Below are positions 49,122 through 61,484 of a DNA stretch of 64,000 nucleotides, piece by piece (position 1 is the stretch's first letter; every line of letters begins with the position of its first letter). Below the pieces are notes generated by a model. That model was not told the DNA's origin. It worked only from the letters and a program-made list of their open reading frames with translations, and did not search any database. Made by a program: the position numbers and the translations under genes. Origin of the DNA: Marinospirillum perlucidum. GTDB taxonomy: Bacteria > Pseudomonadota > Gammaproteobacteria > Pseudomonadales > Halomonadaceae. The stretch covers positions 92,197 to 156,196 of the forward strand of contig NZ_QFWJ01000006.1 of the NCBI RefSeq assembly GCF_003336805.1, in the 5' to 3' direction.

Positions 49122-52100
49122 TTATTCCTCGTCCTGATCCAGTGCAGAAAGCTCACTGGTCAGGGCTGCTTCTACTTCACTGGCACTTGGACCAGCCAGC
49201 AGAGCTTCTTGCTCTTCACGGCGGCGCTTACGCTGCGCGTGATAAGTCAAACCTGTACCGGCAGGAATCAGACGTCCCACCACCACGTTTTCCTTCAGGC
49301 CGCGCAGGTAATCCTTCTTGCCAGTTACCGCTGCTTCGGTCAGAACGCGGGTTGTTTCCTGGAACGAGGCTGCGGAAATGAAGGATTCCGTCGCCAGCGA
49401 AGCCTTGGTTATACCCAGCAGCAAGCGGTTGAATTTAGCAGGGAACTTGTTCGCTGCATTCAGGCGATCGTTTTCTTCGATAACCTTGAAGTATTCAACC
49501 TGTTCACCACCAATAAAGCTGGAATCACCTGGCTCAGTGATCTCAACCTTACGCAGCATCTGGCGCACGATCACTTCAATGTGCTTATCATTGATGCCTA
49601 CACCCTGGAGGCGGTAAACATCCTGAACCTCGGAAGTGATGTATTTGGCCAGCTCACTCACACCCAGCAGACGCAAAATGTCATGCGGGTTAGAAGGACC
49701 ATCTGAGATGACTTCACCACGTTCGACCGTTTCACCTTCGAAGACGTTGATTTTACGCCACTTGGGAATGAGGGTTTCAACCGGATCACCACCATCATTG
49801 GGGGTGATAATGATCCGCTGCTTGCCTTTGGTTTCCTTGCCCAGCGAGATGGTACCGGTAATTTCTGCCAGTACGGAAGGCTCTTTGGGTTTACGCGCCT
49901 CAAAGAGGTCGGCAACGCGTGGCAGACCACCGGTGATATCTTTGTTACCACTGCTTTCCTGAGGAATACGGGCAATGATCTGACCCACTTTAACCTCAGA
50001 ACGGTCTTCAATGGTGACCACCGCTTTACCTGGCATCATGTACTGAACAGGCGTCTGGCTACCTGGCAGGGTAATTTCCTTGCCATTTTCGTCCAACAGC
50101 AGAAGCATAGGACGCTTGTCCTTACCGGCTGCTGGACGGTGCTGGGTTTCGATAACCTCAATCGAAGAAAGACCGGTCAGCTCGTCGATATTACGGTTGA
50201 TAGTGATGCCATCTTCCATATCGCTGAATTGAACCTGACCAGCCACTTCGGCAACGATCGGATGGGTGTGTGGATCCCACTTGGCGACTACCTGTCCGGC
50301 TTCAACCTGCTCGCCATCTTTGACGCTGATTTCAGCACCATAGGGTAGCTTGTAGAATTCGCGCTCACGACCCTGGGAATCGGCAACCGCCAAGGCACCG
50401 GAACGAGAAACGGCAACCAGCTTACCGTCTTCACGATCAACCACTTTGATGTTATGGAAGCGAATCTTACCGCCATGCTTGACCTGAACACTGTCGGTTG
50501 CAGAAGCACGCGAAGCCGCACCACCAATGTGGAAGGTACGCATGGTCAGCTGAGTACCCGGCTCACCGATGGACTGAGCAGCGATAACGCCCACTGCTTC
50601 ACCTACGTTAACCTGGTGACCCCGTGCCAGATCACGGCCATAACACTTGGAACAAACGCCATAACGGGTGTCACAGGTGATCGCTGAACGAACGACGATC
50701 TCATCCACACTCAGGGTGTCCAGGCGGCTGCACCATTTTTCGTCGAGCAGCGTGCCCTTGGCAATGACAACTTCACCAGTGTCAGCACTCACGACATCGC
50801 GGGCTACCACGCGACCCAGAACACGCTGGGACAGAGGCACGATGATATCGCCACCCTCGATAATCGGGTGCATGGTCAGGCCTTCTTCGGTGCCACAATC
50901 TTCTTCAGTGACAACCAGATCCTGAGCCACATCCACCAGACGACGCGTCAGATAACCGGAGTTAGCTGTTTTCAGAGCGGTATCCGCCAAACCTTTACGC
51001 GCACCGTGAGTGGAGATGAAGTACTGGAGTACGTTCAGACCTTCACGGAAGTTGGCCACGATTGGCGTCTCGATGATGGAGCCATCAGGCTTGGCCATCA
51101 GACCCCGCATACCGGCCAGCTGACGGATCTGCGCAGCACTACCACGAGCGCCCGAGTCAGCCATGATAAAGACGCTGTTAAAGGAGTCTTGTTCGTGTTC
51201 GACACCCTTACGGTCAACGGCCTTCTCTTTGGAAATACCGGTCATCATCGCCTTGGCAACCTTATCGTTGGCCTTGGACCAGATGTCGATTACCTTGTTG
51301 TACTTCTCACCCTGGGTGACCAGACCGGACGCAAACTGCTGTTCGATCTGTTTGACTTCGGCTTCTGCATCAGCAACGATTTCCGCTTTCTCATCAGGAA
51401 TAACAAAGTCGTTAACACCGATGGAACAGCCGGACCAGGTCGCATAACGGAAGCCGGTGTACATCAGCTGGTCGGCAAAAATGACGGTATCCTTCAGACC
51501 AACGCGGCGGTAGGCCTCATTGATCAGACGCGAAATCGCCTTCTTGTTCAGTGGCTGGTTAACCAGCTCAAAGGGCAGACCCTTGGGCAGAATGCGGAAC
51601 AAGAGCGCACGACCAACCGTGGTATCGGCCAGGAAGGTACGACTCTGTGGCTCGCCTTCAATTTCTTTTACGGTTTCGTGGATACGAACCTTCACGCGCG
51701 CATGCAGGCTCAGGCTACCGGTATCGTAAGCACGTTCGGCTTCGTCCATACCACTGAGGATACGACCTTCACCTTCAGCACCGATTTTTTCACGGGTCAT
51801 GTAGTAAAGACCCAGAACCACGTCCTGCGAAGGAACGATGATCGGCTCACCATTCGATGGAGACAGAACGTTGTTAGTGGACAGCATCAGGGCACGGGCT
51901 TCCAGCTGGGCTTCCAGCGTCAGAGGCACGTGAACCGCCATCTGGTCACCGTCAAAGTCGGCGTTGTAGGCCGCACAGACCAGAGGGTGGAGTTGAATGG
52001 CCTTACCTTCAATCAGTACCGGCTCAAATGCCTGGATGCCCAGACGGTGCAGCGTCGGTGCACGGTTCAACATAACCGGATGCTGACGGATAACTTCAGC

Positions 52101-53336
52101 GAGGATATCCCAGACTTCAGGCAACTCGCGTTCTACCATCTTCTTGGCCGCTTTAATGGTCGTGGCCAGACCACGAGCTTCCAGCTTGGCAAAAATAAAC
52201 GGCTTGAACAGCTCCAGTGCCATCTTCTTGGGCAAACCACACTGGTGCAGACGCAGAGTCGGGCCCACAGTGATAACGGAACGGCCGGAATAGTCGACGC
52301 GCTTACCCAAGAGGTTCTGACGGAAACGACCCTGCTTACCCTTGATCATGTCGGCCAGGGATTTCAGAGGACGCTTGTTGCTGCCGGTAATAGCACGACC
52401 ACGACGACCGTTATCCAGCAGGGCGTCGACTGCTTCCTGCAGCATCCGCTTTTCGTTGCGCACGATGATATCAGGAGCATTCAGCTCCAACAGACGCTTG
52501 AGGCGGTTGTTACGGTTGATCACGCGGCGATAGAGGTCGTTCAGATCGGAAGTCGCAAAACGACCACCGTCCAGAGGGACCAGAGGGCGCAGATCGGGTG
52601 GTAACACGGGCAGCACTTCCATTACCATCCAACCGGGCTGGTTGGAGGAATCACGGAAGGCTTCAAGAATCTTAAGACGCTTGGTCAGCTTCTTCATCTT
52701 GGTTTCAGAAGAAGTCTGAGGAATCTCTTCGCGAATGGTTTCGATCTCTTCATCCAGATCGATGTCATTCAAAAGAGCCTGGACAGCTTCGGCACCCATA
52801 CGGGCATCAAAGTCATCACCAAATTCTTCCAGTGCTTCGAAATACTGTTCGTCATTGAGCAGCTGACCCTTTTCCAGGGTGGTCATGCCGGGGTCGATAA
52901 CGATAAAGCTTTCGAAGTAGAGAACCCGCTCGATGTCACGCAGGGTCATGTCCATCATCAGACCGATGCGGGATGGCAGGGATTTCAGGAACCAAATATG
53001 AGCAACTGGAGAAGCCAGATCGATGTGACCCATACGCTCACGACGGACTTTCGCCTGGGTAACTTCTACACCACACTTCTCACAAATAATGCCACGGTGC
53101 TTCATGCGCTTGTACTTACCGCAGAGGCACTCATAGTCTTTAACTGGACCAAAAATCTTGGCGCAGAACAAGCCATCACGCTCAGGCTTGAACGTACGAT
53201 AGTTGATCGTTTCTGGCTTCTTGACTTCACCAAAGGACCAGGAACGAATCATGTCCGGTGAAGCAAGGGAGATCTTAAGGGATTCAAATTCCTCAGGTTG
53301 TCCCTGAGTACGCAATACATTGACTAGGTCTTTCAT
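49122..53336 (-). CDS. rpoC: RNA polymerase beta' subunit
   Basis: A 1404-residue catalytic subunit (E. coli 1407). Zinc-binding domain [21 protein letters not shown] near 70-90, the Mg-chelating motif [16 protein letters not shown], the bridge helix and trigger loop region ([20 protein letters not shown]), and the second zinc site [19 protein letters not shown] are all intact. It ends [10 protein letters not shown]. Read with rpoB. Confidence 0.99.
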   Translation of the reverse strand: MKDLVNVLRTQGQPEEFESLKISLASPDMIRSWSFGEVKKPETINYRTFKPERDGLFCAKIFGPVKDYECLCGKYKRMKHRGIICEKCGVEVTQAKVRRERMGHIDLASPVAHIWFLKSLPSRIGLMMDMTLRDIERVLYFESFIVIDPGMTTLEKGQLLNDEQYFEALEEFGDDFDARMGAEAVQALLNDIDLDEEIETIREEIPQTSSETKMKKLTKRLKILEAFRDSSNQPGWMVMEVLPVLPPDLRPLVPLDGGRFATSDLNDLYRRVINRNNRLKRLLELNAPDIIVRNEKRMLQEAVDALLDNGRRGRAITGSNKRPLKSLADMIKGKQGRFRQNLLGKRVDYSGRSVITVGPTLRLHQCGLPKKMALELFKPFIFAKLEARGLATTIKAAKKMVERELPEVWDILAEVIRQHPVMLNRAPTLHRLGIQAFEPVLIEGKAIQLHPLVCAAYNADFDGDQMAVHVPLTLEAQLEARALMLSTNNVLSPSNGEPIIVPSQDVVLGLYYMTREKIGAEGEGRILSGMDEAERAYDTGSLSLHARVKVRIHETVKEIEGEPQSRTFLADTTVGRALLFRILPKGLPFELVNQPLNKKAISRLINEAYRRVGLKDTVIFADQLMYTGFRYATWSGCSIGVNDFVIPDEKAEIVADAEAEVKQIEQQFASGLVTQGEKYNKVIDIWSKANDKVAKAMMTGISKEKAVDRKGVEHEQDSFNSVFIMADSGARGSAAQIRQLAGMRGLMAKPDGSIIETPIVANFREGLNVLQYFISTHGARKGLADTALKTANSGYLTRRLVDVAQDLVVTEEDCGTEEGLTMHPIIEGGDIIVPLSQRVLGRVVARDVVSADTGEVVIAKGTLLDEKWCSRLDTLSVDEIVVRSAITCDTRYGVCSKCYGRDLARGHQVNVGEAVGVIAAQSIGEPGTQLTMRTFHIGGAASRASATDSVQVKHGGKIRFHNIKVVDREDGKLVAVSRSGALAVADSQGREREFYKLPYGAEISVKDGEQVEAGQVVAKWDPHTHPIVAEVAGQVQFSDMEDGITINRNIDELTGLSSIEVIETQHRPAAGKDKRPMLLLLDENGKEITLPGSQTPVQYMMPGKAVVTIEDRSEVKVGQIIARIPQESSGNKDITGGLPRVADLFEARKPKEPSVLAEITGTISLGKETKGKQRIIITPNDGGDPVETLIPKWRKINVFEGETVERGEVISDGPSNPHDILRLLGVSELAKYITSEVQDVYRLQGVGINDKHIEVIVRQMLRKVEITEPGDSSFIGGEQVEYFKVIEENDRLNAANKFPAKFNRLLLGITKASLATESFISAASFQETTRVLTEAAVTGKKDYLRGLKENVVVGRLIPAGTGLTYHAQRKRRREEQEALLAGPSASEVEAALTSELSALDQDEE

Positions 53337-53363
53337 CAGCCGCAGCTCCCGTTGGAGTTACGG

Positions 53364-53384
53364 CGGATCACTGGGATCCGCCGG
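53364..53384 (-). other. Hairpin in the rpoB-rpoC gap
   Basis: Stem gcggatc / gatccgc around a short loop within the 100 bases between rpoB and rpoC. Possibly an mRNA processing site; no T tract. Confidence 0.4.
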
Positions 53385-53436
53385 CACTTTCTACTCTAGC
53401 CCCGCAAGGGGGTTCCCCGGATATCAGCCTGGGGTA

Positions 53437-56400
53437 TTAATACTCCAGGTCGATATCGATCGCCAGAGAACGTATTTCTTTGATCAGAACGTTGAAGGAT
53501 TCAGGCATGCCTGGCTCCATCTTGTGATTGCCGTCCACGATGTTCTTGTACATCTTGGTACGACCATTCACGTCGTCCGATTTAACTGTCAGCATTTCCT
53601 GCAAGCTGTGGGCAGCGCCGTAAGCTTCCAGTGCCCAGACTTCCATCTCACCGAAGCGCTGACCACCGAATTGGGCTTTACCACCCAGAGGCTGCTGGGT
53701 AACCAAGCTGTAGGAACCGGTGGAGCGCGCATGCATCTTGTCATCAACCAAGTGGTTTAGCTTCAGCATGTACATGTAGCCAACGGTTACCGGACGGTCA
53801 AACTTTTCACCGGTGCGGCCATCATAGAGGTCCATCTGACCACTACGCGGCAGACCTGCAAGCTCCAGCATGCCCTTGATTTCGTGCTCCTTGGCACCAT
53901 CAAAGACCGGGGTAGCCATGGGCACGCCCTTCTTCAGGTTGTGAGCCAGCTCAATGACTTCTTCATCACTGAAGCTATCCAGCTCTTCCTTGTTCTTACC
54001 ACCTAGCTGGTTATAAACCTGCTCAAGGAAACTGCGGATTTCACCAACCTGGGCTGCACGTTCCTGCATCAGCATTTCTTCGATGCGTTCACCCAGCCCC
54101 TTGGCTGCCAGACCCAGGTGAGTTTCCAGTACCTGACCTACGTTCATCCGTGAAGGTACACCCAGAGGGTTGAGGACCACATCAACAGGAATGCCTTTTT
54201 CGTTATAAGGCATATCTTCGACCGGCATGATCGCAGAGATAACACCCTTGTTACCGTGACGACCGGCCATCTTGTCACCAGGCTGGATGCGACGCTTAAC
54301 TGCCACATAGACCTTGACGATCTTAAGTACGCCAGGTGCCAGGTCATCGCCCTGCTGAAGCTTGCGCTTCTTGTCTTCGAACTTCTCTTCCATGATGTTC
54401 TTGCGCTCTTCCAGCTGCTGCTGGGCCTGGGCAAGAAGTTCGTTCAGCGCTTCATCTTGCATGCGCAGCTTGAACCACTGGGCAGTCGGCAGACCATCCA
54501 GGTAGTCAGTGCTGACCTTATCGCCTTTGGACAGGTCTGGACCACCATTAACTGGCTGGCCATCCAGGGCATTACGCAGACGGGTAAAGGTAGCTTCTTC
54601 GGCGATCCGGTACTCTTCTTTCAGGTCCTTGCGTACTTCGTCCAGCTGCATCTGCTCAATCGACAGAGCACGCTTGTCTTTCTCCACGCCATCGCGGGTA
54701 AAGACCTGGACATCGATAACCGTACCCTTCATGCCGGTAGAAACCCGCAGGGAGGTGTCCTTAACATCAGACGCCTTTTCACCGAAGATGGCACGCAGCA
54801 GCTTCTCTTCAGGTGTTAGCTGAGTTTCACCCTTGGGCGTGACCTTACCGACCAGAATGTCACCGGGGCCTACTTCCGCGCCAATGTAAACAATGCCTGA
54901 ATCGTCCAGCTTGGAGAGTGCAGACTCGCCCACGTTGGGAATATCCGAGGTAATCTCTTCAGAACCCAGCTTGGTATCACGGGATACACAGGTCAGTTCC
55001 TGAATATGAATAGTGGTGAAGCGATCTTCTTCAACCACGCGCTCGGATACCAGGATGGAGTCCTCGAAGTTGAAACCATTCCAAGGCATAAAGGCGATAC
55101 GCATGTTCTGACCCAGGGCCAGTTCACCCATATCGACCGAAGGACCATCGGCCAGAATGTCGCCACGGCTGACAGTGTCGCCAGGCTTAACAATCGGACG
55201 CTGATTAATGCAAGTGTTCTGGTTGGAGCGGGTGTATTTGGTCAGGTTGTAAATATCAATACCTGCTTCACCGCCCACCAATTCATCTTCATTGATGCGT
55301 ACGACAATGCGCGAGGCATCGACAGAATCGACAACACCGCCACGCAAGGCAACAGCGCAAACGCCGGAGTCGCGAGCCACGAAACGCTCCATGCCAGTAC
55401 CCACTAACGGCTTATCTGCCTTAAGTGTAGGTACAGCCTGGCGCTGCATGTTGGAACCCATCAAAGCACGGTTAGCATCGTCATGCTCAAGGAAAGGAAT
55501 CAGCGATGCCGCGACCGAAACCACCTGACGTGGAGATACATCCATCAGGGTAACCTGGTCAGGTGTTACAAAGGTGGTGTCGCCTTTATGACGTACCTGC
55601 ACCAGGTCATCAACCAGCTCACCTTCATCATTCAGCTTGGCTGAAGCCTGAGCGATAACGAACTGTCCTTCCTCAATCGCGGAGAGATAAGCCACTTCAT
55701 CCGTTACCTTGCCATCCACAACCTTACGGTAAGGCGTTTCCAGGAAACCATAGGAGTTAGTGCGCGAATAGGTAGCCAGCGAGTTGATCAGGCCGATATT
55801 GGGGCCTTCTGGCGTTTCGATTGGGCACACACGTCCATAGTGGGTCGGGTGTACGTCACGCACCTCAAAGCCAGCACGTTCACGAGTCAGACCACCAGGG
55901 CCCAAGGCAGAAACACGACGCTTGTGAGTTACCTCGGACAAGGGGTTGTTCTGATCCATAAACTGGGACAGCTGGCTGGAACCAAAGAATTCTTTGACCG
56001 CCGCGGCAACCGGTTTGGCGTTGATCAGATCCTGAGGCATCAGGCCTTCGCTTTCGGCCAGGGACAGACGCTCTTTAACTGCGCGCTCAACACGTACCAG
56101 GCCAACTCGGAACTGGTTTTCAGCCATTTCACCGACTGAACGTATACGGCGGTTACCCAGGTGATCGATATCATCCACATCACCCTTGCCATTCCGAATG
56201 TTCAGCAGCTCACGCATGACATCGATGATATCTTCATGTTCCAGAATTGCAGAACCGCGATCACCGTCACGACGCAGGCGGCGATTAAACTTCATCCGGC
56301 CTACGACAGATAGATCGTAACGATCTTCAGAGAAGAAAAGATTTTCAAACAGACTTTCTGCTGCTTCCTTGGTGGGTGGTTCACCAGGGCGCATCATGCG

Positions 56401-57516
56401 ATAGATTTCTACCAGTGCTTCCAGCTGTGAACGCGTCGGATCCGCTTTAAGGGTATCCGACATGAAAGGACCGCAATCCAGATCATTGGTGTAGAGCGTT
56501 TCAAAACTGCTAATCTTGGCTTCTGCCAGCTTGGCCAGAACTTCGGTGTTGAGTTCAGTGTTACACTCGGCAATCAGCTCACCGGTACCTGGATCAACCA
56601 TATCCTTGGCCAGAACCTTACCGAACAGATATTCAGCAGGAACTGCAAGTCGCGTAATACCCGCTTTTTCAATCTGACGAATATGCTTTTGGGTGATACG
56701 GCGATCTTTCTCGACAATAACCTTGCCGTCCTGATCACAGATTTCAAAAGATGACGTCTCACCACGCAGGCGGGAGGGCACCAGGTCCACGGCAAAGCCG
56801 TCTTTATCCATATAGAAGGTGCTGGTCTCGAAAAACATGTCGAGAATCTGCTCGGCAGAGTAGCCCAGAGCACGCAAAAGAATCGATGCAGGCAGCTTTC
56901 TGCGACGGTCGATACGGACAAAAACCATGTCCTTGGGATCAAATTCAAAATCCAGCCAGGAACCACGGTAGGGAATGATACGGGCAGAATAGAGAAGCTT
57001 CCCGGAAGAATGGGTTTTACCCCGGTCATGGTCAAAAAATACGCCGGGTGAACGGTGCAGCTGAGAGACAATAACCCTTTCAGTACCATTGATAACGAAG
57101 GTACCGTTTTCAGTCATGAGCGGCATTTCGCCCATGTATACTTCTTGTTCCTTGATGTCCTTAATCGCCTTGTTGGGCGAATCCTTGTCATAGATTACCA
57201 GACGTACTTTAACGCGCAGAGGTGCAGCGTAGGTCACACCACGCAGAATACACTCCTTAACGTCAAACGCCGGGGTTCCAAGACGGTAGCTTACATACTC
57301 AAGCGCTGCATTGCCTGAGTAGCTCTCGATAGGGAACACGGACTGAAATGCAGCATGCAAACCAGTTTCAGTACGCGTATCGCCATCCTTATCTTCTTGA
57401 AGGAACTGGCGATAGGAATCCAGCTGAATGGCCAGCAGGTAGGGAACATCCATTACCTGGGTCAGTTTACTGAAATCCTTGCGGATGCGTTTTTTCTCTG
57501 TGTACGAGTAAGCCAT
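53437..57516 (-). CDS. rpoB: RNA polymerase beta subunit
   Basis: A 1359-residue catalytic subunit. Start at ATG 57516 ([20 protein letters not shown]); a TTG just before it is not needed. The rifampicin region [20 protein letters not shown] and [15 protein letters not shown] is wild type. The C-terminal clamp [16 protein letters not shown] and [20 protein letters not shown] are present. It forms the active centre with beta'. Confidence 0.99.
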   Translation of the reverse strand: MAYSYTEKKRIRKDFSKLTQVMDVPYLLAIQLDSYRQFLQEDKDGDTRTETGLHAAFQSVFPIESYSGNAALEYVSYRLGTPAFDVKECILRGVTYAAPLRVKVRLVIYDKDSPNKAIKDIKEQEVYMGEMPLMTENGTFVINGTERVIVSQLHRSPGVFFDHDRGKTHSSGKLLYSARIIPYRGSWLDFEFDPKDMVFVRIDRRRKLPASILLRALGYSAEQILDMFFETSTFYMDKDGFAVDLVPSRLRGETSSFEICDQDGKVIVEKDRRITQKHIRQIEKAGITRLAVPAEYLFGKVLAKDMVDPGTGELIAECNTELNTEVLAKLAEAKISSFETLYTNDLDCGPFMSDTLKADPTRSQLEALVEIYRMMRPGEPPTKEAAESLFENLFFSEDRYDLSVVGRMKFNRRLRRDGDRGSAILEHEDIIDVMRELLNIRNGKGDVDDIDHLGNRRIRSVGEMAENQFRVGLVRVERAVKERLSLAESEGLMPQDLINAKPVAAAVKEFFGSSQLSQFMDQNNPLSEVTHKRRVSALGPGGLTRERAGFEVRDVHPTHYGRVCPIETPEGPNIGLINSLATYSRTNSYGFLETPYRKVVDGKVTDEVAYLSAIEEGQFVIAQASAKLNDEGELVDDLVQVRHKGDTTFVTPDQVTLMDVSPRQVVSVAASLIPFLEHDDANRALMGSNMQRQAVPTLKADKPLVGTGMERFVARDSGVCAVALRGGVVDSVDASRIVVRINEDELVGGEAGIDIYNLTKYTRSNQNTCINQRPIVKPGDTVSRGDILADGPSVDMGELALGQNMRIAFMPWNGFNFEDSILVSERVVEEDRFTTIHIQELTCVSRDTKLGSEEITSDIPNVGESALSKLDDSGIVYIGAEVGPGDILVGKVTPKGETQLTPEEKLLRAIFGEKASDVKDTSLRVSTGMKGTVIDVQVFTRDGVEKDKRALSIEQMQLDEVRKDLKEEYRIAEEATFTRLRNALDGQPVNGGPDLSKGDKVSTDYLDGLPTAQWFKLRMQDEALNELLAQAQQQLEERKNIMEEKFEDKKRKLQQGDDLAPGVLKIVKVYVAVKRRIQPGDKMAGRHGNKGVISAIMPVEDMPYNEKGIPVDVVLNPLGVPSRMNVGQVLETHLGLAAKGLGERIEEMLMQERAAQVGEIRSFLEQVYNQLGGKNKEELDSFSDEEVIELAHNLKKGVPMATPVFDGAKEHEIKGMLELAGLPRSGQMDLYDGRTGEKFDRPVTVGYMYMLKLNHLVDDKMHARSTGSYSLVTQQPLGGKAQFGGQRFGEMEVWALEAYGAAHSLQEMLTVKSDDVNGRTKMYKNIVDGNHKMEPGMPESFNVLIKEIRSLAIDIDLEY

Positions 57517-57651
57517 CAATTTTCCCCAGCTTGTTCACCAGAAACCAGACCGCAAGTGGTCACTACGCCTTCAGGGGGAGGCGCGCCCCAACTGCGATGC
57601 ACCAGTCACGGTGAAACATGCAGTCATCTAATATTCAGCAGGCTTGAACAG

Positions 57652-57683
57652 AAAAAGGCCGGGGGCGCAAAGCGCCACCAGCC
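57652..57683 (-). terminator. Attenuator between rplL and rpoB
   Basis: On the minus strand, stem GGCTGG-T-GGCGC / GCGCC-C-CCGGCC with loop TTT, followed by five T. The position matches the rplL-rpoB attenuator that lets fewer polymerases continue into rpoBC in E. coli. Confidence 0.75.
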
Positions 57684-57717
57684 ACTCAACTGTTGCAGCC
57701 GTAAGCTGCCACGCAAA

Positions 57718-58089
57718 TTACTTGAGTTCCACCGTAGCACCGGCTTCTTCAAGTTTTGCCTTGGCTGCTTCAGCGTCTTCCTTGGAAGCGCCTTCTTTAA
57801 CAGTTGCAGGTGCACCGTCTACCATGCCCTTGGCTTCTTTCAGGCCCAGGCCAGTGATTTCACGAACAGCTTTGATAACGTTAACCTTCTTGTCACCAGC
57901 GGAAGCCAGAACGATATCGAATTCAGTCTGTTCTTCAGCAGCTTCGCCGCCAGCAGCGGGACCACCGGCAACTACAGCAGCTGCAGCAGATACACCGAAT
58001 TTCTCTTCCATTGCTTCGATCAGTTCAACTACTTCCATTACTGACATTTCAGCAACAGCGTTGATGATGTCGTCTTTGTTAAGTGCCAT
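57718..58089 (-). CDS. rplL: Ribosomal protein L7/L12
   Basis: A 123-residue stalk protein present in several copies per ribosome, which recruits GTPase factors. N-terminal dimer part [20 protein letters not shown], an Ala/Gly-rich hinge ([16 protein letters not shown]), and the C-terminal part [20 protein letters not shown]. Followed by the attenuator. Confidence 0.98.
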   Translation of the reverse strand: MALNKDDIINAVAEMSVMEVVELIEAMEEKFGVSAAAAVVAGGPAAGGEAAEEQTEFDIVLASAGDKKVNVIKAVREITGLGLKEAKGMVDGAPATVKEGASKEDAEAAKAKLEEAGATVELK

Positions 58090-58146
58090 GTTAGCTCTAC
58101 CTAATTTGATTTGAGTAATAACTCGTAAACAGGAATGAAGAAGGGA

Positions 58147-58647
58147 TTAAGCCGCTTCTTCCTTTTGATCGCGCAGTGCCGCCAGGGTGCGTACCAGCTT
58201 GCCAGCCGAAGCTTCTTTCATAACAGACATCAGCTTGGCAATCGCTTCGTCGTAAGTTGGCAGACTTGCCAGACGATCGATATCTTTGGCTGGGATAATC
58301 TCACCCGCGTAGGCCATTGCCTTGACTTCAAATTCCTTCTGGTCTTTGCCGAAGTCCTTGAACAAACGGGCAGCAGCACCCGGATGGTCCATGGAAAAAG
58401 CAACCAGAGTTGGACCTACGAAGAACTCAGACAGCTCTTCATAAGGGGTGTCCGCAAAGGCGAAGCGAGCCAGGGTATTACGCACAACGCGCATATCCAC
58501 CTGGTTTTCACGAGCCTGCTTACGCAGCTCGGTCATCGCAGCCACGGTGACACCACGAGAGTCAGCAACAACAACGGACTGAGCAGCTTTGGCAGCTTCG
58601 TTGACATCAGCAACAATAGCTTTTTTGTCTTTCAGACTAAGTGCCAC
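58147..58647 (-). CDS. rplJ: Ribosomal protein L10
   Basis: A 166-residue stalk base that binds 23S rRNA and L7/L12. Start [20 protein letters not shown]. The L10-L12 complex represses its own mRNA in E. coli by binding the leader; a structured leader of 197 bases lies upstream here. Confidence 0.98.
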   Translation of the reverse strand: MALSLKDKKAIVADVNEAAKAAQSVVVADSRGVTVAAMTELRKQARENQVDMRVVRNTLARFAFADTPYEELSEFFVGPTLVAFSMDHPGAAARLFKDFGKDQKEFEVKAMAYAGEIIPAKDIDRLASLPTYDEAIAKLMSVMKEASAGKLVRTLAALRDQKEEAA

Positions 58648-58844
58648 TTTACTTGCTCCTATTTAAGAGAGGCTTTATAGCTCTCTACGGTTTCCAACCC
58701 TCCAGTAAACTGGAGTCGGTAATGATGGTTGGACCGACAATTTTGGCGGTCGCCATCTGCGCAGGAAATATTAAGCCATAGGCTCCTGCGGTCTTTGACG
58801 GTGATCCGGCTAGCAACACCAGCCGGATTCCGCAAAGTTACTTC
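58648..58844 (-). promoter_or_regulatory. rplJL leader with hairpins
   Basis: 197 bases between rplA and rplJ. On the minus strand: a first hairpin aatccggct / agccggat just after rplA (58804-58828), and a second, ctccag-ttta-ctggag (about 58701-58716), before the L10 start. This is the place of the L10 autoregulatory leader in other bacteria; the match is positional, not by sequence. Confidence 0.55.
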
Positions 58845-59540
58845 TTAGAGGCTCAGGCTTGAAGTGTCAAGCGTAAGGCCTGGTCCCATCGTGCTGGACA
58901 GGGAAATCTTCTTAACATAAACCCCTTTAGAAGAAGCAGGCTTGAGCTTCTTGAGGTCTGCCAGCAGGGCTTCGATATTGCCACGCACTGCATCAGCGGC
59001 AAAATCGATCTTGCCAACGCCAGCATGGATAATACCGTTTTTGTCAGTACGGAAACGAACCTGACCGGCTTTAGCATTTTTAACCGCTGTGGCCACATCT
59101 GGAGTTACTGTGCCAACTTTAGGGTTAGGCATGAGGCCACGTGGACCCAGGATCTGGCCCAGCTGACCCACAACGCGCATAGCGTCGGGCGCTGCAACGA
59201 CTACGTCAAAGTTCAGCTCGCCTTTCTTAACGGTTTCAGCCAGGTCTTCCATACCCACGATGTCTGCACCAGCTTCTTTGGCAGCATCAGCAGCAGCACC
59301 CTGAGCAAAAACAGCAACACGTACGTCTTTACCGGTACCATTGGGCAAAACTGTAGCGCCACGTACAACCTGATCGGATTTACGCGGATCTACGCCCAGA
59401 TTTACCGCCAGCTCAAAGGTTTCCTTGAACTTAACTGCAGGCAGAGAAGACAGCAGTTCAACAGCTTCTTCCAGGGTGTAAGCCTTGTTCGCATCTACTT
59501 TTTCAGCAATCAGCTTTTGGCGTTTAGTTAGCTTGGCCAT
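58845..59540 (-). CDS. rplA: Ribosomal protein L1
   Basis: A 231-residue protein of the L1 stalk that helps release E-site tRNA. Seen: [24 protein letters not shown]-like [12 protein letters not shown], and [16 protein letters not shown]. Its ATG directly follows the rplK stop with no gap. In E. coli L1 represses the rplK-rplA mRNA. Confidence 0.98.
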   Translation of the reverse strand: MAKLTKRQKLIAEKVDANKAYTLEEAVELLSSLPAVKFKETFELAVNLGVDPRKSDQVVRGATVLPNGTGKDVRVAVFAQGAAADAAKEAGADIVGMEDLAETVKKGELNFDVVVAAPDAMRVVGQLGQILGPRGLMPNPKVGTVTPDVATAVKNAKAGQVRFRTDKNGIIHAGVGKIDFAADAVRGNIEALLADLKKLKPASSKGVYVKKISLSSTMGPGLTLDTSSLSL

Positions 59541-59972
59541 TTACACACCCTCCGAATCAATACCCATACTGCGCGCGGTGCCAGCAATTGTACGTACCGC
59601 TGCATCCATATCGGCAGCAGTCAGGTCAGGGTCTTTCATCTTGGCAATTTCTTCCAGCTGTTCGCGGGTAATTTTGCCAACCTTGTTCTTGTTAGGCTCT
59701 GCAGAACCAGACTTCAGACCCAGGGCCTTCTTCAGCAGGATAGAAGCAGGTGGTGTCTTGGTGACAAAAGTGAAGCTACGGTCGCTGTATACAGTAATAA
59801 CAACAGGAATCGGCAGACCAGCTTCGACTTCTTGAGTCTCGGCATTAAAAGCCTTACAGAATTCCATGATATTAACGCCGTGCTGACCCAGTGCTGGACC
59901 AACGGGGGGGCTTGGATTAGCCTTACCAGCTCCAACTTGCAGCTTGATATAGGCCTGTACTTTCTTAGCCAT
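59541..59972 (-). CDS. rplK: Ribosomal protein L11
   Basis: A 143-residue protein at the factor-binding centre, needed for RelA activation. Seen: [39 protein letters not shown] and the end [14 protein letters not shown]. First gene of the ribosomal part of the block; 67 bases from nusG. Confidence 0.98.
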   Translation of the reverse strand: MAKKVQAYIKLQVGAGKANPSPPVGPALGQHGVNIMEFCKAFNAETQEVEAGLPIPVVITVYSDRSFTFVTKTPPASILLKKALGLKSGSAEPNKNKVGKITREQLEEIAKMKDPDLTAADMDAAVRTIAGTARSMGIDSEGV

Positions 59973-60039
59973 GTTTACTCCTAGTGGGTTTAGCGCCTTG
60001 CGGCTTCCCGTTTATTAAACTACCTAAAAGGCAGCTGTT

Positions 60040-60573
60040 TTAATCTTTTTCGACCTGGCCAAAATCCAGTTCGACTGGTGTGGCGCGGCCAAAAATAAGA
60101 ACCGACACATGCAGTCGACTCTTTTCGTAATTCACTTCTTCGACCACACCATTGAAATCGGCAAAAGGACCATCCAGCACGCGAACCACTTCACCGGGTT
60201 CAAACATCGTGCGGGGGCGTGGCTTATCACTACCATCCTGAACTCGCTGAAGAATCTGATCGGCTTCCTTGCTAGTGATAGGAGCCGGCTTTTCAGGAGT
60301 GCCGCCAATAAAGCCAAGCACCTTGGGCGTCTCTTTCACCAGGTGCCAGCTATCATCGTTCATATCCATTTCTACCAGGACATAGCCGGGATAGAATTTA
60401 CGCTCGCTCTTGCGCTTTTTGCCATCGCGCATCTCCACAACTTCTTCGGTAGGAACGAGAATTTGCCCAAAGAGATCTTCCATCTCTTTGAGCTTTACTC
60501 TTTCCTGGAGCGATCGCATAACCTGCTTTTCAAAGCCAGAATAAGCGTGCACAACATACCAACGCTTGGCCAT
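60040..60573 (-). CDS. nusG: Transcription antitermination factor NusG
   Basis: A 177-residue factor that binds the polymerase clamp with its NGN domain ([31 protein letters not shown]) and Rho or S10 with its KOW domain ([20 protein letters not shown]). Ten bases from secE, the standard pair. Confidence 0.98.
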   Translation of the reverse strand: MAKRWYVVHAYSGFEKQVMRSLQERVKLKEMEDLFGQILVPTEEVVEMRDGKKRKSERKFYPGYVLVEMDMNDDSWHLVKETPKVLGFIGGTPEKPAPITSKEADQILQRVQDGSDKPRPRTMFEPGEVVRVLDGPFADFNGVVEEVNYEKSRLHVSVLIFGRATPVELDFGQVEKD

Positions 60574-60583
60574 AAAGCTTCTC

Positions 60584-60952
60584 CTACTGAATCAGGCTTT
60601 GAATTATCCAGCCCAAGAATGTGTCTATGAGCCAAAGTAGCAGCGCAACCAGGGCGACAGCAGCGAGAACAATCAAGGTTGTCTGCATTGTCTCCGGACG
60701 GGTCGGCCAAACGACCTTACGAATCTCGGTACGAGCTTCGCGCGCCATCACCAAGAAGTTCTGACCCTTGCCGGTTTGAGTAAAAACCAGACCAGCCAGC
60801 GCCAAAAACACAACAACGCCAACTGCTCGGTATAGCAGTGGCGCCTCATCAAAATACATATTCCCCAGCACTGCAGCTGAAACCAGCAGCACTACAAGTG
60901 CCCATTTCAAACCATCCAGGCGAGCTGGCTGAGCCTCGGCTTTTGCTTTCAT
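60584..60952 (-). CDS. secE: Preprotein translocase subunit SecE
   Basis: A 122-residue inner-membrane protein with three predicted helices (about 15-33, 40-58 and 90-112), like E. coli SecE. The conserved stretch [20 protein letters not shown] precedes the last helix, which clamps SecY. It lies between tRNA-Trp and nusG and may share the transcript with the tRNAs. Confidence 0.96.
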   Translation of the reverse strand: MKAKAEAQPARLDGLKWALVVLLVSAAVLGNMYFDEAPLLYRAVGVVVFLALAGLVFTQTGKGQNFLVMAREARTEIRKVVWPTRPETMQTTLIVLAAVALVALLLWLIDTFLGWIIQSLIQ

Positions 60953-61019
60953 CAGAGAATCAACTCCTTACGGCAGCGCTTATAATTTGGAAATCGTTTC
61001 AGACCAACCTGGGGGAGAT

Positions 61020-61095
<76 letters not shown>

Positions 61096-61145
61096 AAACT
61101 TGGCATTTACTTGCTTGGCACTCACGAAACGAAAATACTGGATCG

Positions 61146-61220
61146 TGGAGCTCATGGGCGGATTTGAACCGCCGACCTCACCCTTACCAAGGGTGTGCTC
61201 TACCCCTGAGCTACATGAGC
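61146..61220 (-). tRNA. tRNA-Thr (GGT)
   Basis: 75 bases; acceptor gctcatg / catgagc, anticodon loop with GGT, T loop GTTCAAATC and encoded CCA. Only 50 bases, and no tufB, lie between it and tRNA-Trp. Confidence 0.96.
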
Positions 61221-61224
61221 AAAC

Positions 61225-61298
<74 letters not shown>

Positions 61299-61314
61299 TT
61301 GCCCGGCAGAAAAC

Positions 61315-61398
<84 letters not shown>

Positions 61399-61411
61399 AG
61401 CGAGGCGATAA

Positions 61412-61439
61412 ATTATATTCAAATTTTCGCCTGTGTCAA
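61412..61439 (-). promoter_or_regulatory. Strong promoter of the tRNA cluster
   Basis: On the minus strand: TTGACA (61434-61439), 16-base spacer, TATAAT (61412-61417), 13 bases before tRNA-Tyr. Both boxes are consensus. It probably serves the tRNAs and, through them, secE-nusG. Confidence 0.88.
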
Positions 61440-61484
61440 GGAAAGAATTTATTGCTTGGCCTCTCCTCAACAACGGGCGCAACT

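Noticed and set aside
50868..52604. 578-codon open frame on the plus strand
   Set aside because: It lies wholly inside rpoC on the opposite strand; its peptide has no family features and the frame is open because of rpoC codon bias.
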